Assembly (NCBI RefSeq): GCF_031456495.1
Contig: NZ_JAVDUW010000004.1
Location: forward strand, 1 to 64,000
From: Pedococcus sp031456495
GTDB lineage: Bacteria > Actinomycetota > Actinomycetes > Actinomycetales > Dermatophilaceae
DNA: 64,000 nt
Direction: 5' to 3'
The translations under genes were made by a program, and so were the position numbers. Below are positions 6,933 to 16,135 of the stretch, one piece after another (positions within the stretch are counted from its first letter, which is position 1; each line of letters opens with the position of its first letter). The notes under the pieces are model-generated. The model worked only from the letters and a program-made list of their open reading frames with translations. It was not told the origin of the DNA and ran no database searches.

Positions 6933-9101
6933 ATGAGTGAGACACGGATCGGCGACGTCGGGCGGCTGGCCTGGTTCCCGTCCTCGAAGGTGACGAAGTG
7001 GTTCGTCGTGGGGTTCTGGCTGCTGGTGCTGGCGGCCGCGTTCAGCCCCGCCGGGAAGCTGCAGGGCGTCCTCAACAACGAGGCCGTCGCGTGGTTGCCG
7101 AAGGACGCCCAGTCGACACAGGTCGTGAAGCAGATCGAGGCGTTCCAGAGCAAGAACGAGTTCCCGGCGGTCATCGTCTACGAGCGCCCGGCCGGCGTGA
7201 CACAGGCCGACCTGCGGGCGGTCGCCGCGCAGGTGCAGCGGTTCAACGCGCTGGAGCCCGTGAAGAAGGACAGTGTCGGGCCGATCCCCGCCAAGGACGG
7301 CAAGGCGCTGCAGGTGATCGTCCCGGTCGACGCCGGTAACGCCGGGTGGGACTCGTTGGGGGCCACGGTGGACGACCTGCGTGCGATCGCGAAGGACCGC
7401 CCGGCCGGGCTGTCGATGCAGGTGACCGGACCAGTCGGGTATGCCGCCGACTCGTCCGCAGCGTTCTCCGGCATCGACGGCAAGCTGCTCTACTCGGCCA
7501 TGGCGGTCGTCATCGTGATCCTGCTGCTGACGTACCGCAGCCCGGTGCTGTGGCTCATCCCGGTCGTGTCGGCGGGCACCGCGCTGTTCGTCGCGCAGGC
7601 GGTCATCTACTTCCTGGCCAAGGGCGACACGCTCACCGTCAACGCGCAGAGCTCGGGCATCCTCACGGTCATCGTGTTCGGGGCGGGGACCGACTACGCC
7701 CTGCTGCTCGTCGCCCGATATCGCGAGGAGCTGCGACGTCACGAGGACCGGCACGAGGCGATGGCGTTCGCCCTGCACCGCGCCGGGCCCGCGATCCTCG
7801 CCTCGGGCGCCACGGTCATCGCCGGCATGCTGTGCCTGCTGTTCGCCACGATGAACTCCACCAAGGGTCTCGGACCCGTCGCGGCCATCGGCGTCGGGGT
7901 CGGGCTGCTCGTGATGCTGACGCTGCTGCCGGCGCTGCTCGTGGTGTGCGGCCGCTGGATCTTCTGGCCGGTGCGCCCGGCGTACGGCTCGGTCGACGCC
8001 ACCCGCGACGGCGTCTGGGCGCGTGTGGGTCGCCGTATCGCCCGCGCCCCGCGGCGCACCTGGGTCGTCACGTCGGTGCTGCTCGCGGTCGCCTCGATCG
8101 GCGTTCTGCAGCTCAACGCGGTCGGCCTGAAGAACGCCGACTCCTACTACGGCAAGCCCGAGTCGGTGGTGGGGGAGCAGACCCTCGCCCGGCACTTCCC
8201 GGCCGGCGCTGGGTCGCCCGTGATGGTGCTCGCCAACGCTGCGCAGGCTGGTGCGGTCGAGTCCACGCTCGAGGGCGTCCAGGGCGTCTCGACCGTGACC
8301 GACCCCGTCACCAAGGGAGGGCGCTCGCTGATCCAGGCGACGCTCACCGACGCGCCGGACTCGGACGCGGCCACCAAGACGGTCGACCGCGTGCGGGCTG
8401 CCATCGCTGCCGTGCCGGGGGCTGACGCGATCGCCGGTGGCGACACCGCGACGCGCGCAGACACGCTGCGGGCCGCGGCCGACGACAACGTGCGGATCAT
8501 CCCGCTGATCCTCGGCGTCGTGCTGCTGATCCTCGTGCTGCTGCTGCGCGCGGTCACCGCGCCACTGGTGTTGATCGGGACCGTGGTGCTGTCCTACGGC
8601 GCGGCAATGGGGTTGTCCTCGTTGATCTTCCGGCACGTGCTGGGGTTCGCCGGGGCGGACTCCTCGCTGCCGCTGTTCGTCTTCGTGTTCCTCGTCGCGC
8701 TCGGCATCGACTACAACATCTTCCTCATGACCCGCGTCCACGAGGAGTCGAAGGAGATCGGCACGCGCCGCGGTGCGCTGGTCGGCCTCGCGGCGACGGG
8801 TGGCGTGATCACGTCGGCGGGGCTGGTGCTGGCGGGGACGTTCGCGGTGCTCGGGACGCTGCCGGTGGTCACGTTCGCGGAGATCGGGATCGCGGTCGCG
8901 CTGGGTGTCCTGCTCGACACGCTGGTGGTCCGGTCGGTGCTGGTGACGGCGCTCAACCTCGACCTGCGCGGCCGGATGTGGTGGCCGAGCAACCTCGCCC
9001 GACGCGACCGCGAGCTCGATGCCGCGCCGCTGCCGGACGAGGGCGGGGCGAGCGGCACGGGCGTTGTGGCACCGGAGGGGGTGCCGCAGCCGGCGCGCTG
9101 A
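6933..9101 (+). CDS. MMPL family RND-type membrane transporter
   Basis: A 722-residue inner-membrane transporter of the MMPL family, which moves lipids or hydrophobic compounds using the proton gradient. It has the duplicated RND layout: a membrane helix near residue 25, an external loop domain to about 180, a block of helices (AMAVVIVILLLTYRSPVLWLIPVV onward) to about 350, a second external domain, then a second helix block (PLILGVVLLILVLLLRAVTAPL onward). GxDYxx-type motifs are present in both halves (AGTDYALLLVARYREE and ALGIDYNIFLMTRVHEE). The ATG at 6933 follows GAGGCAGAGG; an in-frame GTG at 6918 is less likely. It stands alone and is followed by a 42-bp palindrome. The substrate is unknown. 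Confidence 0.9.
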   Translation: MSETRIGDVGRLAWFPSSKVTKWFVVGFWLLVLAAAFSPAGKLQGVLNNEAVAWLPKDAQSTQVVKQIEAFQSKNEFPAVIVYERPAGVTQADLRAVAAQVQRFNALEPVKKDSVGPIPAKDGKALQVIVPVDAGNAGWDSLGATVDDLRAIAKDRPAGLSMQVTGPVGYAADSSAAFSGIDGKLLYSAMAVVIVILLLTYRSPVLWLIPVVSAGTALFVAQAVIYFLAKGDTLTVNAQSSGILTVIVFGAGTDYALLLVARYREELRRHEDRHEAMAFALHRAGPAILASGATVIAGMLCLLFATMNSTKGLGPVAAIGVGVGLLVMLTLLPALLVVCGRWIFWPVRPAYGSVDATRDGVWARVGRRIARAPRRTWVVTSVLLAVASIGVLQLNAVGLKNADSYYGKPESVVGEQTLARHFPAGAGSPVMVLANAAQAGAVESTLEGVQGVSTVTDPVTKGGRSLIQATLTDAPDSDAATKTVDRVRAAIAAVPGADAIAGGDTATRADTLRAAADDNVRIIPLILGVVLLILVLLLRAVTAPLVLIGTVVLSYGAAMGLSSLIFRHVLGFAGADSSLPLFVFVFLVALGIDYNIFLMTRVHEESKEIGTRRGALVGLAATGGVITSAGLVLAGTFAVLGTLPVVTFAEIGIAVALGVLLDTLVVRSVLVTALNLDLRGRMWWPSNLARRDRELDAAPLPDEGGASGTGVVAPEGVPQPAR

Positions 9102-9122
9102 GCCCGGCGCGCGTCGACGGAC

Positions 9123-9164
9123 GGTGAGGTATGCCGCGGGGCCCGCCCCGCGGCATACCTCACC
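9123..9164. terminator. Long palindrome after MMPL gene (copy 1 of 3)
   Basis: Two perfect 20-bp arms (left GGTGAGGTATGCCGCGGGGC) with a 2-nt centre form a very stable hairpin 21 bp after the stop. No U-tract follows, which is common for actinobacterial terminators. It differs by one central base from the palindrome at 11054-11095 and shares its GTATGCCGCGGGGC core with the one at 15447-15497. Confidence 0.7.
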
Positions 9165-9277
9165 TCCGCCTTTCGGACCATTTCTGCGCAAAAGGGCTGC
9201 GGCGCGCCGGTGACGGAAGCAACGATGGTTGCGCATTCAAACCACGAGTGCCTGCCACGACGCCTGAGTGAGCCCGC

Positions 9278-9910
9278 ATGCGATTCCAGACCCCGCCCAA
9301 CTGGCCGCCCGCGCCCGAGAACTGGATCCCCGACCCGGGGTGGAAGCCCGAGCCCTCGTGGCCGACCCCGCCGCTGGGCTGGCGGTTCTGGGTCAACGAC
9401 TACGGAGTGCCGATCCCCGCGCCGGCGGGTCTGTTCGGTGCCGAGGCCGGCAAGGTCGGGAGGGTCACCAAGGTCAAGGGGTCGTGGCTGGTCGGGTCGG
9501 CCGCCGCGTTCGTCGCCTTGCTGCTGGGTATCGGCATCGGCGCCTCCGGCAACAACACCGAGACGGTCGATGCTCGCGCGGCCAGCCTGAGCTCGAGCGC
9601 GCGTGATGCCGCCTCGACCGTCACGTCCACAGTCACGGCACCGGCGGTCACGACCACGGAGACGCTTCCGGCCAGCACGGTGACGGCGACGGTGACCTCG
9701 GTCAAGACGGTCAAGGCGGTCAAGACCGTCCGGTCCACGACGACCGTGACCTCAGGGACGCCGCTGGCCCTGTCCGGTGGGGGAGGCGGCTCGGTCTACT
9801 ACGCCAACTGCACCGCTGCTCGCGCCGCCGGCGTCACGCCGCTGTACGTGGGAGACCCCGGGTACGACTCGCACCTCGACCGCGACGGCGACGGGGTGGC
9901 GTGCGAGTGA
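9278..9910 (+). CDS. Membrane-anchored protein with C-terminal excalibur domain
   Basis: A 210-residue protein. The N-terminal 55 residues are proline- and tryptophan-rich (PPNWPPAPENW, DPGWKPEPSWP). One membrane helix follows (SWLVGSAAAFVALLLGIGIGA, about 70-90), then a Thr/Val-rich extracellular stalk, and an excalibur calcium-binding domain at about 175-210: YYANCTAARAAGVTPL...DRDGDGVACE, with the conserved Cys pair and the DxDxDG loop. The domain probably faces the cell exterior. Its role is unknown; excalibur domains are often paired with secreted nucleases or surface proteins. Confidence 0.82.
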   Translation: MRFQTPPNWPPAPENWIPDPGWKPEPSWPTPPLGWRFWVNDYGVPIPAPAGLFGAEAGKVGRVTKVKGSWLVGSAAAFVALLLGIGIGASGNNTETVDARAASLSSSARDAASTVTSTVTAPAVTTTETLPASTVTATVTSVKTVKAVKTVRSTTTVTSGTPLALSGGGGGSVYYANCTAARAAGVTPLYVGDPGYDSHLDRDGDGVACE

Positions 9911-9951
9911 CGGTGCTGTCGCGTCGCCCTGGAGACGGGCGAGGCTGAGGA

Positions 9952-11058
9952 GTGGGCTTCTCGGTCCGTCTCGCCCCGGGCGTCCGCGTGCGCGCCTCGA
10001 GCCGGGGGATTCGCACGAGCATCGGTCCTCGTGGGGCGCGACTGCACGTCGGCGGTGGGCGCCCGGGGATATCCACCGGCGTGGGGCCCATCGGCTTCTA
10101 CCAGTCCCTGGGCAGCGCCCGGCGCAACGCACCACGCGCATCTGCCGCGACGGCAGGTCGCTCGCTCGCGGAGGCGAAGGCAGGGCTGGCCGAGGAGCTG
10201 ACCCGTGCGATCGCAGAGGTCCAGGGACTCCATCGCCAGACCTTCCCGCAGTCGAGCAGACCTGTTGCGCCGCCTGCGGAACCGGTCGACCCGTCGGCCG
10301 CACGTCGACGTCACCGCAAGGCCGCCAGGGCGGGCGTCCCGTGGTGGGACCTTGCGGCCCGCTCACAGGCGAAGCTCGCTGCCGACGCCGCCACGGATCG
10401 CGAGGTCGCGGAGGAGAAGGTCCGCCGCGAGCAGCTGCGCACCGTGCAGCAGGGCGAGCTGGACGCGCGGTGGCAGCAGCTGCTCGACAACGACCCGACC
10501 TGCGTGGTCGAGGTGCTCACGGAGGCGTTCGAGGACAACGACGCACCGGCAGGGGTGGTGGGGTGCCACGACGGGGTGGCGAGCATCGTCGTCCTGGTCC
10601 CGGATGTCGACGTCATCCCGGACCGGTACCCGACCACCACGCAGGCGGGCAACCTGTCGCTCAAGCGGATGACCAAGACCGACCAGGCTGCGCTGTACCG
10701 CACCATGGTGGCGGGCTACCTCCTGGTGACCGCCAAGGAGGCGTTCGCGGTCGCGCCCCGCCTGGTGGGTGCGCGATGCGTGGCGATCCGTGTCCCGCGC
10801 CGCGACGCGTACGGCGCACCGGTCGTCGAGGCGCTCGTCGGGTGCCACCTCTCGCGGACGGCGCTGGCCGGGGTGCGGTGGTCGGACACCGACGCTGCGA
10901 CGGTGCTGGTCGATGCGAACGATGAGCTCGTCTACAACGCCAAGGGCGCCACCAAGGCACTCGCGCCCATCGCCCTCGACTCCGAGCCGGACCTCGCGGC
11001 CCTCGTCGCGCGGGTGGACGTCGAGCACATGGGGGCTAACGGGGGCGCTCGCCGGTGA
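9952..11058 (+). CDS. DUF4236 domain protein
   Basis: A 368-residue protein whose N-terminus (MGFSVRLAPGVRVRASSRGI to about residue 55) is a DUF4236 domain, rich in small residues and beta-prone, with SIGPRGARLHVGG typical of the family. A basic and acidic linker follows (about 60-180, possibly coiled in KVRREQLRTVQQGELDARW). The C-terminal 200 residues form a soluble domain I do not recognise. It starts with GTG at 9952 behind a GAGG. Its stop codon lies inside the left arm of the palindrome at 11054-11095. No signal peptide or membrane helix. Function unknown. Confidence 0.75.
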   Translation: MGFSVRLAPGVRVRASSRGIRTSIGPRGARLHVGGGRPGISTGVGPIGFYQSLGSARRNAPRASAATAGRSLAEAKAGLAEELTRAIAEVQGLHRQTFPQSSRPVAPPAEPVDPSAARRRHRKAARAGVPWWDLAARSQAKLAADAATDREVAEEKVRREQLRTVQQGELDARWQQLLDNDPTCVVEVLTEAFEDNDAPAGVVGCHDGVASIVVLVPDVDVIPDRYPTTTQAGNLSLKRMTKTDQAALYRTMVAGYLLVTAKEAFAVAPRLVGARCVAIRVPRRDAYGAPVVEALVGCHLSRTALAGVRWSDTDAATVLVDANDELVYNAKGATKALAPIALDSEPDLAALVARVDVEHMGANGGARR

Positions 11059-11095
11059 GGTATGCCGCGGGGCCGGCCCCGCGGCATACCTCACC
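11054..11095. terminator. 42-bp perfect palindrome (copy 2 of 3)
   Basis: A perfect 42-bp palindrome without a loop base; the left arm begins GGTGAGGTATGCCGCGGGGC. The TGA stop of the DUF4236 gene (11056-11058) is part of the arm, so the hairpin forms at the very end of that message. Near identity to 9123-9164 suggests a dispersed element rather than two independent terminators. Confidence 0.7.
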
Positions 11096-11238
11096 TCACT
11101 GCCCGGTCAGGAACCGCGCCGTGCTTCGCACACTGCGCGTTGCCCCTGGCTATGGGGTCGAACCTGTCGTGAACTCATTGCCCCGCAACGCTTTCCGGTC
11201 GTCGAAGCGTTGTCAGTGGTCGGTCGTAGGGTCTTCTC

Positions 11239-12729
11239 ATGGCGATCGCTCCGCAGGACTGGGCCGACGCGGGAGGACTTCCCGCGGGGCGACCGGTGCT
11301 GGGTGCCGTGGCGTCAGCTCTGGAGGTGCTGAGCCGGTCCGAGCCCGGGCGTTCGTGGGCGCTGGCCGACGGGGAAATGGGCGAGGCGCTGGCGCTCGTG
11401 GGCCGGCTGTCCGCCAGTGTCGACGCGCTCCTGGTGACGCTGCTGGCCGAGGCCAAGCAGCGCAGCCTCGGTTCCGGCGACGGCTGGGGTCCGCTGGACT
11501 GGGCCCGCGCCCAAGCGCCACAGCTGCCTGCGCGCAGGCTGTCCGACGCGGACGCCGTCGCCGGTGCGGTGGGGGAGCTCCGGCTCGAGCAGGTCGTCGA
11601 GGCGGTGTCCGAGGCGGTCGAGGCCACGCCCGCGCTGGACGGGACCAGCGAGGAGCGGTCGTCGGCCGGCTACCTGCCGGTGGGCAAGGCTGCGCAGATC
11701 GTGCGGTTCCACCGTTCGGTTCGGGGGATGGCCGAGGCCGCCCCGCTCGAGGCGGTCACCGCCACGCTGCTCGACGCGGCCCGCGGCCCTCGCGGCATGA
11801 GCGAGAAGGACCTGGCCATCGCGGTCCGCCGCACCGGTGACCTGCTGCGGCCGGACCGGTTCGTCGAGCGCGACGCAGACGTGGCGCGGGCGCACCGGTC
11901 ACTGGTCAAGAGCGCCGGTCCGGTGGGTTTGTCCCGGTACACCCTGCTGCTCGACGCCGAGGGAGCCGCCGTGGTGGATGCGGCCGTCGACGCGCTCGCC
12001 AAGCCCAGCCGGGACCCCGAGACGGGGGAGCGCGACCCTCGGACGCCGGCGTGCCGACGGGCCGACGCACTGCTCGACCTCGTGCGGCGGGCTGTCGAGG
12101 CGCCCGGCGACCTGCCGCGGTCGTCGAAGGCCACGCTGGTCGTCACGGTGCCGCTGCAGGTGCTCGAGGGGCGCCTGCGGGGTGTCGGCGTCGCGACGAC
12201 TCGTGACCGGCAGGACCTGACTGCGGACACCGTGCGCAGGATCGCGTGTGACGCGCGCGTGGTGCCCGCGGTACTGGGCTCGGAGGGTGAGGTCCTCGAG
12301 CAGGGTCGGTCCGAACGCCTGTTCACTGCCGGTCAGGTCCGGCACCTCTGGCTCCGTGACGGTGGGTGCACGTTCCCCGGCTGTACCAAGCCTCCCGCCT
12401 GGACCGACGCGCACCACCTGGTGCACTGGCTCGACCACGGGCCGACCGACCTGGACAACGCCGCCCTGCTGTGTCGAGCCCACCACACGGTGGTCCACCG
12501 GGAGCGGTATGCCGGTGCCGTCGTTCGCGACGAGCCCGGCGGCCCGCGGGTGCACTGGGAGCTGGTGCACGGCGCGTATGACGACCAGGTCGAGGCGATG
12601 CGGCGAGCAGGCAGCCTTCGGCCACGGCCCGTCGAGCCCTTCGAGTCCGCCGCGTCCGTCGGGTCGCTGCGTGACGCCCCGGCCGAGGAGCAACAGCCGC
12701 TCGATGACTGGCCTCCCCAACGACCATGA
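11239..12729 (+). CDS. DUF222 and HNH endonuclease domain protein
   Basis: A 496-residue member of the actinobacterial DUF222-HNH family (13E12-repeat-like). The first 330 residues form the helical DUF222 region. The HNH domain is at about 370-425: LRDGGCTFPGCTKPP gives the zinc-binding Cys pair, DAHHLVHWLDHGPTD the first His, NAALLCRAHHTVVH the Asn and last His. Such genes exist in several copies per genome in this group; a role in DNA processing or a selfish element has been suggested but is not established. There is no ribosome site; TAGGGT ends 6 nt before the ATG, so it is probably leaderless. Confidence 0.88.
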   Translation: MAIAPQDWADAGGLPAGRPVLGAVASALEVLSRSEPGRSWALADGEMGEALALVGRLSASVDALLVTLLAEAKQRSLGSGDGWGPLDWARAQAPQLPARRLSDADAVAGAVGELRLEQVVEAVSEAVEATPALDGTSEERSSAGYLPVGKAAQIVRFHRSVRGMAEAAPLEAVTATLLDAARGPRGMSEKDLAIAVRRTGDLLRPDRFVERDADVARAHRSLVKSAGPVGLSRYTLLLDAEGAAVVDAAVDALAKPSRDPETGERDPRTPACRRADALLDLVRRAVEAPGDLPRSSKATLVVTVPLQVLEGRLRGVGVATTRDRQDLTADTVRRIACDARVVPAVLGSEGEVLEQGRSERLFTAGQVRHLWLRDGGCTFPGCTKPPAWTDAHHLVHWLDHGPTDLDNAALLCRAHHTVVHRERYAGAVVRDEPGGPRVHWELVHGAYDDQVEAMRRAGSLRPRPVEPFESAASVGSLRDAPAEEQQPLDDWPPQRP

Positions 12730-12789
12730 CCCCGTCCCGACCCCGTCGAACGCTCGGCGGGGCGGTTGTCGTGCCCGCCGGCTCTGGTC

Positions 12790-13851
12790 TCAGGCGTCAG
12801 GGAGAACTGCGGCAGGCTTGGCTGCGGCCAGCGAGCCCGCGTTCTGCGCCACGCGGGACACCTGGGTCGGGCGGGGCAGCCAGCGGACCGCGGCCGCAGT
12901 CGCGGGGTTCGAGCCGTAGGCGAGCAGGGCGAGGAAGACGCCGTACACGGGCAGGTGACCCACCAGCTCGGTCTGCCCGAACAACAGCAGGGTGGCGTTG
13001 AACGGCACCATCGCCACGAGGACCGCCACCTGCGGCAGGGCACCCGAGATGACGAGCAGCCCGAACAGCAGCTCGATGCTCCCCGCGACCACGATGAACG
13101 TGTCGGTCGGGACGTGGATCCCGAGCAGCGAGAACACGTTCAGCGTGGGGAAGTCCGAAAGCGTCTCCCGGGCCATCGTCGGGTTGGTGAACTTCTCGGT
13201 GAAGGCGAGCGCGATCAGGGCGATGCCCACCCCGGCACGCAGCGACAGCAGCGCCGCCCGGAGCTGGGTGGGGGAGAGGACCGTCGCGCCGTTGCGGTCG
13301 GGTCCGGCCGGGGCGATGACGAGGAATGCGGCGACGGCGGCCACGTTCGCGCACTCCAGCAGGGCCATCGGGCCGGTGAAGAGTGCCATGATCGGCCCGA
13401 GCGACAGGGTCAGGGAGGCCGCCGCCCGCTGCTGGAAACCGGTCACGAGCCACACGCCGAGCGCCGCCTCGAACAACAGCAGCGCCGTGGCGCCGGAGGC
13501 GGGCAGGTGTTCGCGGTCCACCGGCGGGGTGACGAACGACCCGGACGCCGCCAGCGCCAGCAGGGTCAGGCCGAGGTGGATGCCGAGCAGCCGCGGCACC
13601 CAGGGCACGAGCCGGCCGAGTCCGCGCAGCGCAGGCAGCTCGGGCCGGTCGAGCCGGAGGGCGAACCGCCGCCAGACCAGCGTGACCACGAGGACGGCGG
13701 CCGTGAGTACCAGGGGCAGCGGGCGCAGGAAGAACCCCCAGTCGGCAGGGGCCGAGTCGACGAACCAGCGCTCGTGGGTCGGCAGAGCCGGGGCGGCGTG
13801 GGTGGGCAGGGCCAGGGCGGCGTGGGTGGGCAGGGCCAGGGCAGCGGACAT
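12790..13851 (-). CDS. Multi-pass membrane protein, DoxX-like
   Basis: A 353-residue integral membrane protein with about eight or nine hydrophobic segments, including LVLTAAVLVVTLVWRRFAL, LGLTLLALAASGSFVTPP, TALLLFEAALGVWLVTGF, GIALIALAFTEKFTNP and LFGLLVISGALPQVAVLVAM. The FTEKF element and the overall layout resemble DoxX/SURF4-type quinol-associated proteins, but this is a weak assignment. The N-terminus contains three copies of LALPTHA encoded by a 24-bp tandem repeat. It is convergent with the DUF222-HNH gene. Function unknown. Confidence 0.7.
   Translation of the reverse strand: MSAALALPTHAALALPTHAAPALPTHERWFVDSAPADWGFFLRPLPLVLTAAVLVVTLVWRRFALRLDRPELPALRGLGRLVPWVPRLLGIHLGLTLLALAASGSFVTPPVDREHLPASGATALLLFEAALGVWLVTGFQQRAAASLTLSLGPIMALFTGPMALLECANVAAVAAFLVIAPAGPDRNGATVLSPTQLRAALLSLRAGVGIALIALAFTEKFTNPTMARETLSDFPTLNVFSLLGIHVPTDTFIVVAGSIELLFGLLVISGALPQVAVLVAMVPFNATLLLFGQTELVGHLPVYGVFLALLAYGSNPATAAAVRWLPRPTQVSRVAQNAGSLAAAKPAAVLPDA
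13773..13844 (-). repeat. Three tandem 24-bp repeats in the membrane-protein N-terminus
   Basis: Units at 13773-13796, 13797-13820 and 13821-13844 differ by a few bases and keep the frame (ALPTHAAL-like, 8 residues each). Slippage here would add or remove 8 residues from the protein N-terminus without a frameshift. Confidence 0.75.
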
Positions 13852-14049
13852 GCGGAGGCGCTCCAGGATTCGGTGCGTGTCAGGGCACCGAGAACGGCCG
13901 CCCAGGCCGCCCCTCGTCGGCCGGCAGCCCAGAAGGTATGCCGTGGGCCCGAGCCCGAATCAGGGTCGAAGGTCCCGTCCCGTCCCGATTCGCGGCGTGT
14001 GCGTCGTGGTGCGGCTGCGACCCGCTCCCAGCACTCGTACGGTCGGGTC

Positions 14050-14259
14050 ATGAGCGATGCCGAGGACGAGACCATGAAGCGCCGTGACGGGGGCGAGGCG
14101 GACGAGCGCGTCGGTCAGCGTGCCGAGCTGCTGCCCGAGGAGCTCGCCGCCGGCAGCGACGACCCGCAGGCGCAGGCCGAGGCGATCCTCGAGGAGTCGG
14201 ACGAGCGCACCGAGCACCCGGAGCAGACCCAGCACGACTCGGTGCAGAGCCCCGACTGA
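14050..14259 (+). CDS. Small acidic conserved hypothetical protein
   Basis: A 69-residue, highly charged cytoplasmic protein (MSDAEDETMKRRDGGEADER...) with the core LLPEELAAGSDDPQAQAEAI followed by LEESDERTEHPEQ. A similar small acidic protein occurs widely in actinobacteria and has no known function. It has no ribosome site; TACGGT ends 6 nt before the ATG, indicating a leaderless message. It is divergent from the membrane-protein gene. Confidence 0.72.
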   Translation: MSDAEDETMKRRDGGEADERVGQRAELLPEELAAGSDDPQAQAEAILEESDERTEHPEQTQHDSVQSPD

Positions 14260-14385
14260 CTTCCGGGAGGCCGACGGCAAGACCCGCTCGCGTGTTCCGG
14301 GACATCCACGGCATACCGCATCGACGGGCCGGCACCGCCCCGGCCCCGCAGAGCGCGCCGGCGACACCCGGCATACGGTTGAACC

Positions 14386-15396
14386 ATGAACTTCCGATAC
14401 CTCGGCAACAGTGGTCTCAAGATCTCCGAGATCACCTACGGCAACTGGCTCACCCACGGCTCGCAGGTCGAGAACGACGTCGCCACGAAGTGTGTGCAGG
14501 CGGCGCTCGACGCTGGCATCAGCACGTTCGACACCGCCGACGTCTACGCCAACACCAAGGCGGAGACCGTCCTCGGCGAGGCCCTCAAGGGCGAGCGGCG
14601 CGAGAGCCTCGAGATCTTCACCAAGGTGTACTGGCCGACCGGTCCCGGCGGGAAGAACGACACCGGCCTGTCGCGCAAGCACATCATGGAGTCGATCAAC
14701 GGCTCGCTCGAGCGGCTGCAGACCGACTACGTCGACCTGTACCAGGCGCACCGGTACGACACCGAGACCCCGCTCGAGGAGACGATGACGGCGTTCGCCG
14801 ACGTCGTCCGCCAGGGCAAGGCGCTCTACATCGGCGTCAGCGAGTGGACCGCCGACCAGATCCGCGAGGGCCACAAGCTCGCCAAGGAGCTCAACATCCA
14901 GCTCATCTCGAGCCAGCCGCAGTACTCGATGCTGTGGCGGGTCATCGAGGGCGAGGTCGTCCCGACCTGCGAGGAGCTCGGCATCAGCCAGATCGTGTGG
15001 AGCCCGATCGCGCAGGGCGTGCTCACCGGCAAGTACCAGCCGGGCCAGCCCGCGCCTGAGGGCTCGCGCGCCGCGGACGAGAAGGGCGGCGCCGACATGA
15101 TCAAGCGGTTCATGAACGACGACGTGCTCACCCGCGTGCAGAAGCTCAAGCCGATCGCCGACGAGGCCGGCCTCACCATGGCCCAGCTCGCCGTCGCCTG
15201 GGTGCTGCAGAACAAGAACGTCGCCGCGGCGCTCGTCGGCGCCTCCCGCCCGGAGCAGGTCGCGGAGAACGTCAAGGCCGCCGGCGTCAAGCTCGAGGAC
15301 GCGCAGATGAAGGCGATCGACGAGGCCCTCGGCGACATCGTCGAGCGCGACCCGGGCAAGACCAAGGAGACCGCGCCCCAGACGCGCGTCGCCTGA
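14386..15396 (+). CDS. Aldo/keto reductase (Kv-beta-like)
   Basis: A 336-residue NADPH-dependent oxidoreductase of the AKR superfamily with a TIM-barrel fold. Catalytic residues are recognisable: Asp and Tyr in FDTADVYANTKAE (about 46-58), Lys in EIFTKVYWP (about 80), and His in YQAHRYD (about 123). The cofactor-binding C-terminus has VGASRPEQVAENVKA. It most resembles the voltage-gated K+ channel beta-subunit/YghZ branch, which reduces aldehydes such as methylglyoxal; the substrate here is not known. TACGGT ends 6 nt before the ATG and no ribosome site is seen, so it is probably leaderless. A 51-bp hairpin follows 50 bp after the stop. Confidence 0.9.
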   Translation: MNFRYLGNSGLKISEITYGNWLTHGSQVENDVATKCVQAALDAGISTFDTADVYANTKAETVLGEALKGERRESLEIFTKVYWPTGPGGKNDTGLSRKHIMESINGSLERLQTDYVDLYQAHRYDTETPLEETMTAFADVVRQGKALYIGVSEWTADQIREGHKLAKELNIQLISSQPQYSMLWRVIEGEVVPTCEELGISQIVWSPIAQGVLTGKYQPGQPAPEGSRAADEKGGADMIKRFMNDDVLTRVQKLKPIADEAGLTMAQLAVAWVLQNKNVAAALVGASRPEQVAENVKAAGVKLEDAQMKAIDEALGDIVERDPGKTKETAPQTRVA

Positions 15397-15446
15397 GGCT
15401 GCATCGCGCGGCGCCCCGGTGTGGGCGCCGCGCGGCGCACCAGCTC

Positions 15447-15497
15447 GTATGCCGCGGGGCGGCCGGTTCGCGTGGAACCGGCCGCCCCGCGGCATAC
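15447..15497. terminator. Hairpin after the aldo/keto reductase (copy 3 of family)
   Basis: A perfect 22-bp stem (left arm begins GTATGCCGCGGGGCGG) encloses the 7-nt loop CGCGTGG. It lies between convergent genes and can terminate both. The outer 14 bp are the same as in the palindromes at 9123 and 11054, while the inner part and loop differ. Confidence 0.75.
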
Positions 15498-15544
15498 CCG
15501 GGCACCCCCTCGCTCCCGGCGCTGGACGCAGGAACCGGCGAGCG

Positions 15545-16135
15545 TCAGCAGCGGTCCCCGGACCGCATCCCGGTCAGCAGGGCCGCGCCGTCGTGCACCG
15601 CGACGTCGTACAGGGTGGCCAGGCGTTGACCCTGTCGCACCGCGAGGCCGTCGGGACCGCGCCGGACCTCCGTGCCCCCGCGGGTGACCGAGGTGTGCTT
15701 CTCCAGGCACGCGGACATCACCACCGCGGTGCCCTCGGGGGAGTAGGTGATCGAGACCGGAGCGACGGCGTCGACGAGCCGGTCGCTGCCGGAGAAGCGG
15801 GTGCCCTCCTGTCGCGCCTCCACCAAGGCCCTGGCCTGGCCGGCTGCGAACTCGGGTGTGACGAGCGCGGTCGGAAGTGGCTTCCCGGGGTGGCGCCCGG
15901 TGAAGTCGAGGACCGCTGCGACGAGCCGGCTCCCCGAGGCGATGGCCAGCCGGTCCTCGACGGGCTGTTCCCGGACGGCGGAGCGCTCCGTGGCCAGACC
16001 GCGCGGGACGCCGCGTGCCCGGGCGCCATGGGTTCCTCCGAGGTCGCCCTGGCAGGCTCCGCACGCGAGGAGCACGCCGATGCCCAGCACCACCGCTGCC
16101 GCCCTCCGGCTGGTGGTCGTGGTCGTGGTGGTCAT
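15545..16135 (-). CDS. Putative lipoprotein
   Basis: A 196-residue exported lipoprotein. After MTTTTTTTSRR comes a hydrophobic stretch (AAAVVLGIGVLLACGACQG) with a lipobox-like LLAC at about residues 22-25. The mature part is soluble, with one Cys near the end of a beta-rich region (VVMSACLEKHTSV) and a C-terminal GDRC. No domain recognised. The ATG at 16135 is chosen because it places the signal at the N-terminus; longer frames upstream are artefacts. It lies 89 bp downstream of another secreted-protein gene on the same strand. Confidence 0.72.
   Translation of the reverse strand: MTTTTTTTSRRAAAVVLGIGVLLACGACQGDLGGTHGARARGVPRGLATERSAVREQPVEDRLAIASGSRLVAAVLDFTGRHPGKPLPTALVTPEFAAGQARALVEARQEGTRFSGSDRLVDAVAPVSITYSPEGTAVVMSACLEKHTSVTRGGTEVRRGPDGLAVRQGQRLATLYDVAVHDGAALLTGMRSGDRC

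Noticed and set aside
6657..9236. 859-codon open frame on the minus strand
   Set aside because: It is antisense to the MMPL gene, of low complexity rich in Arg, His and Asp, the usual shadow of a high-GC gene.
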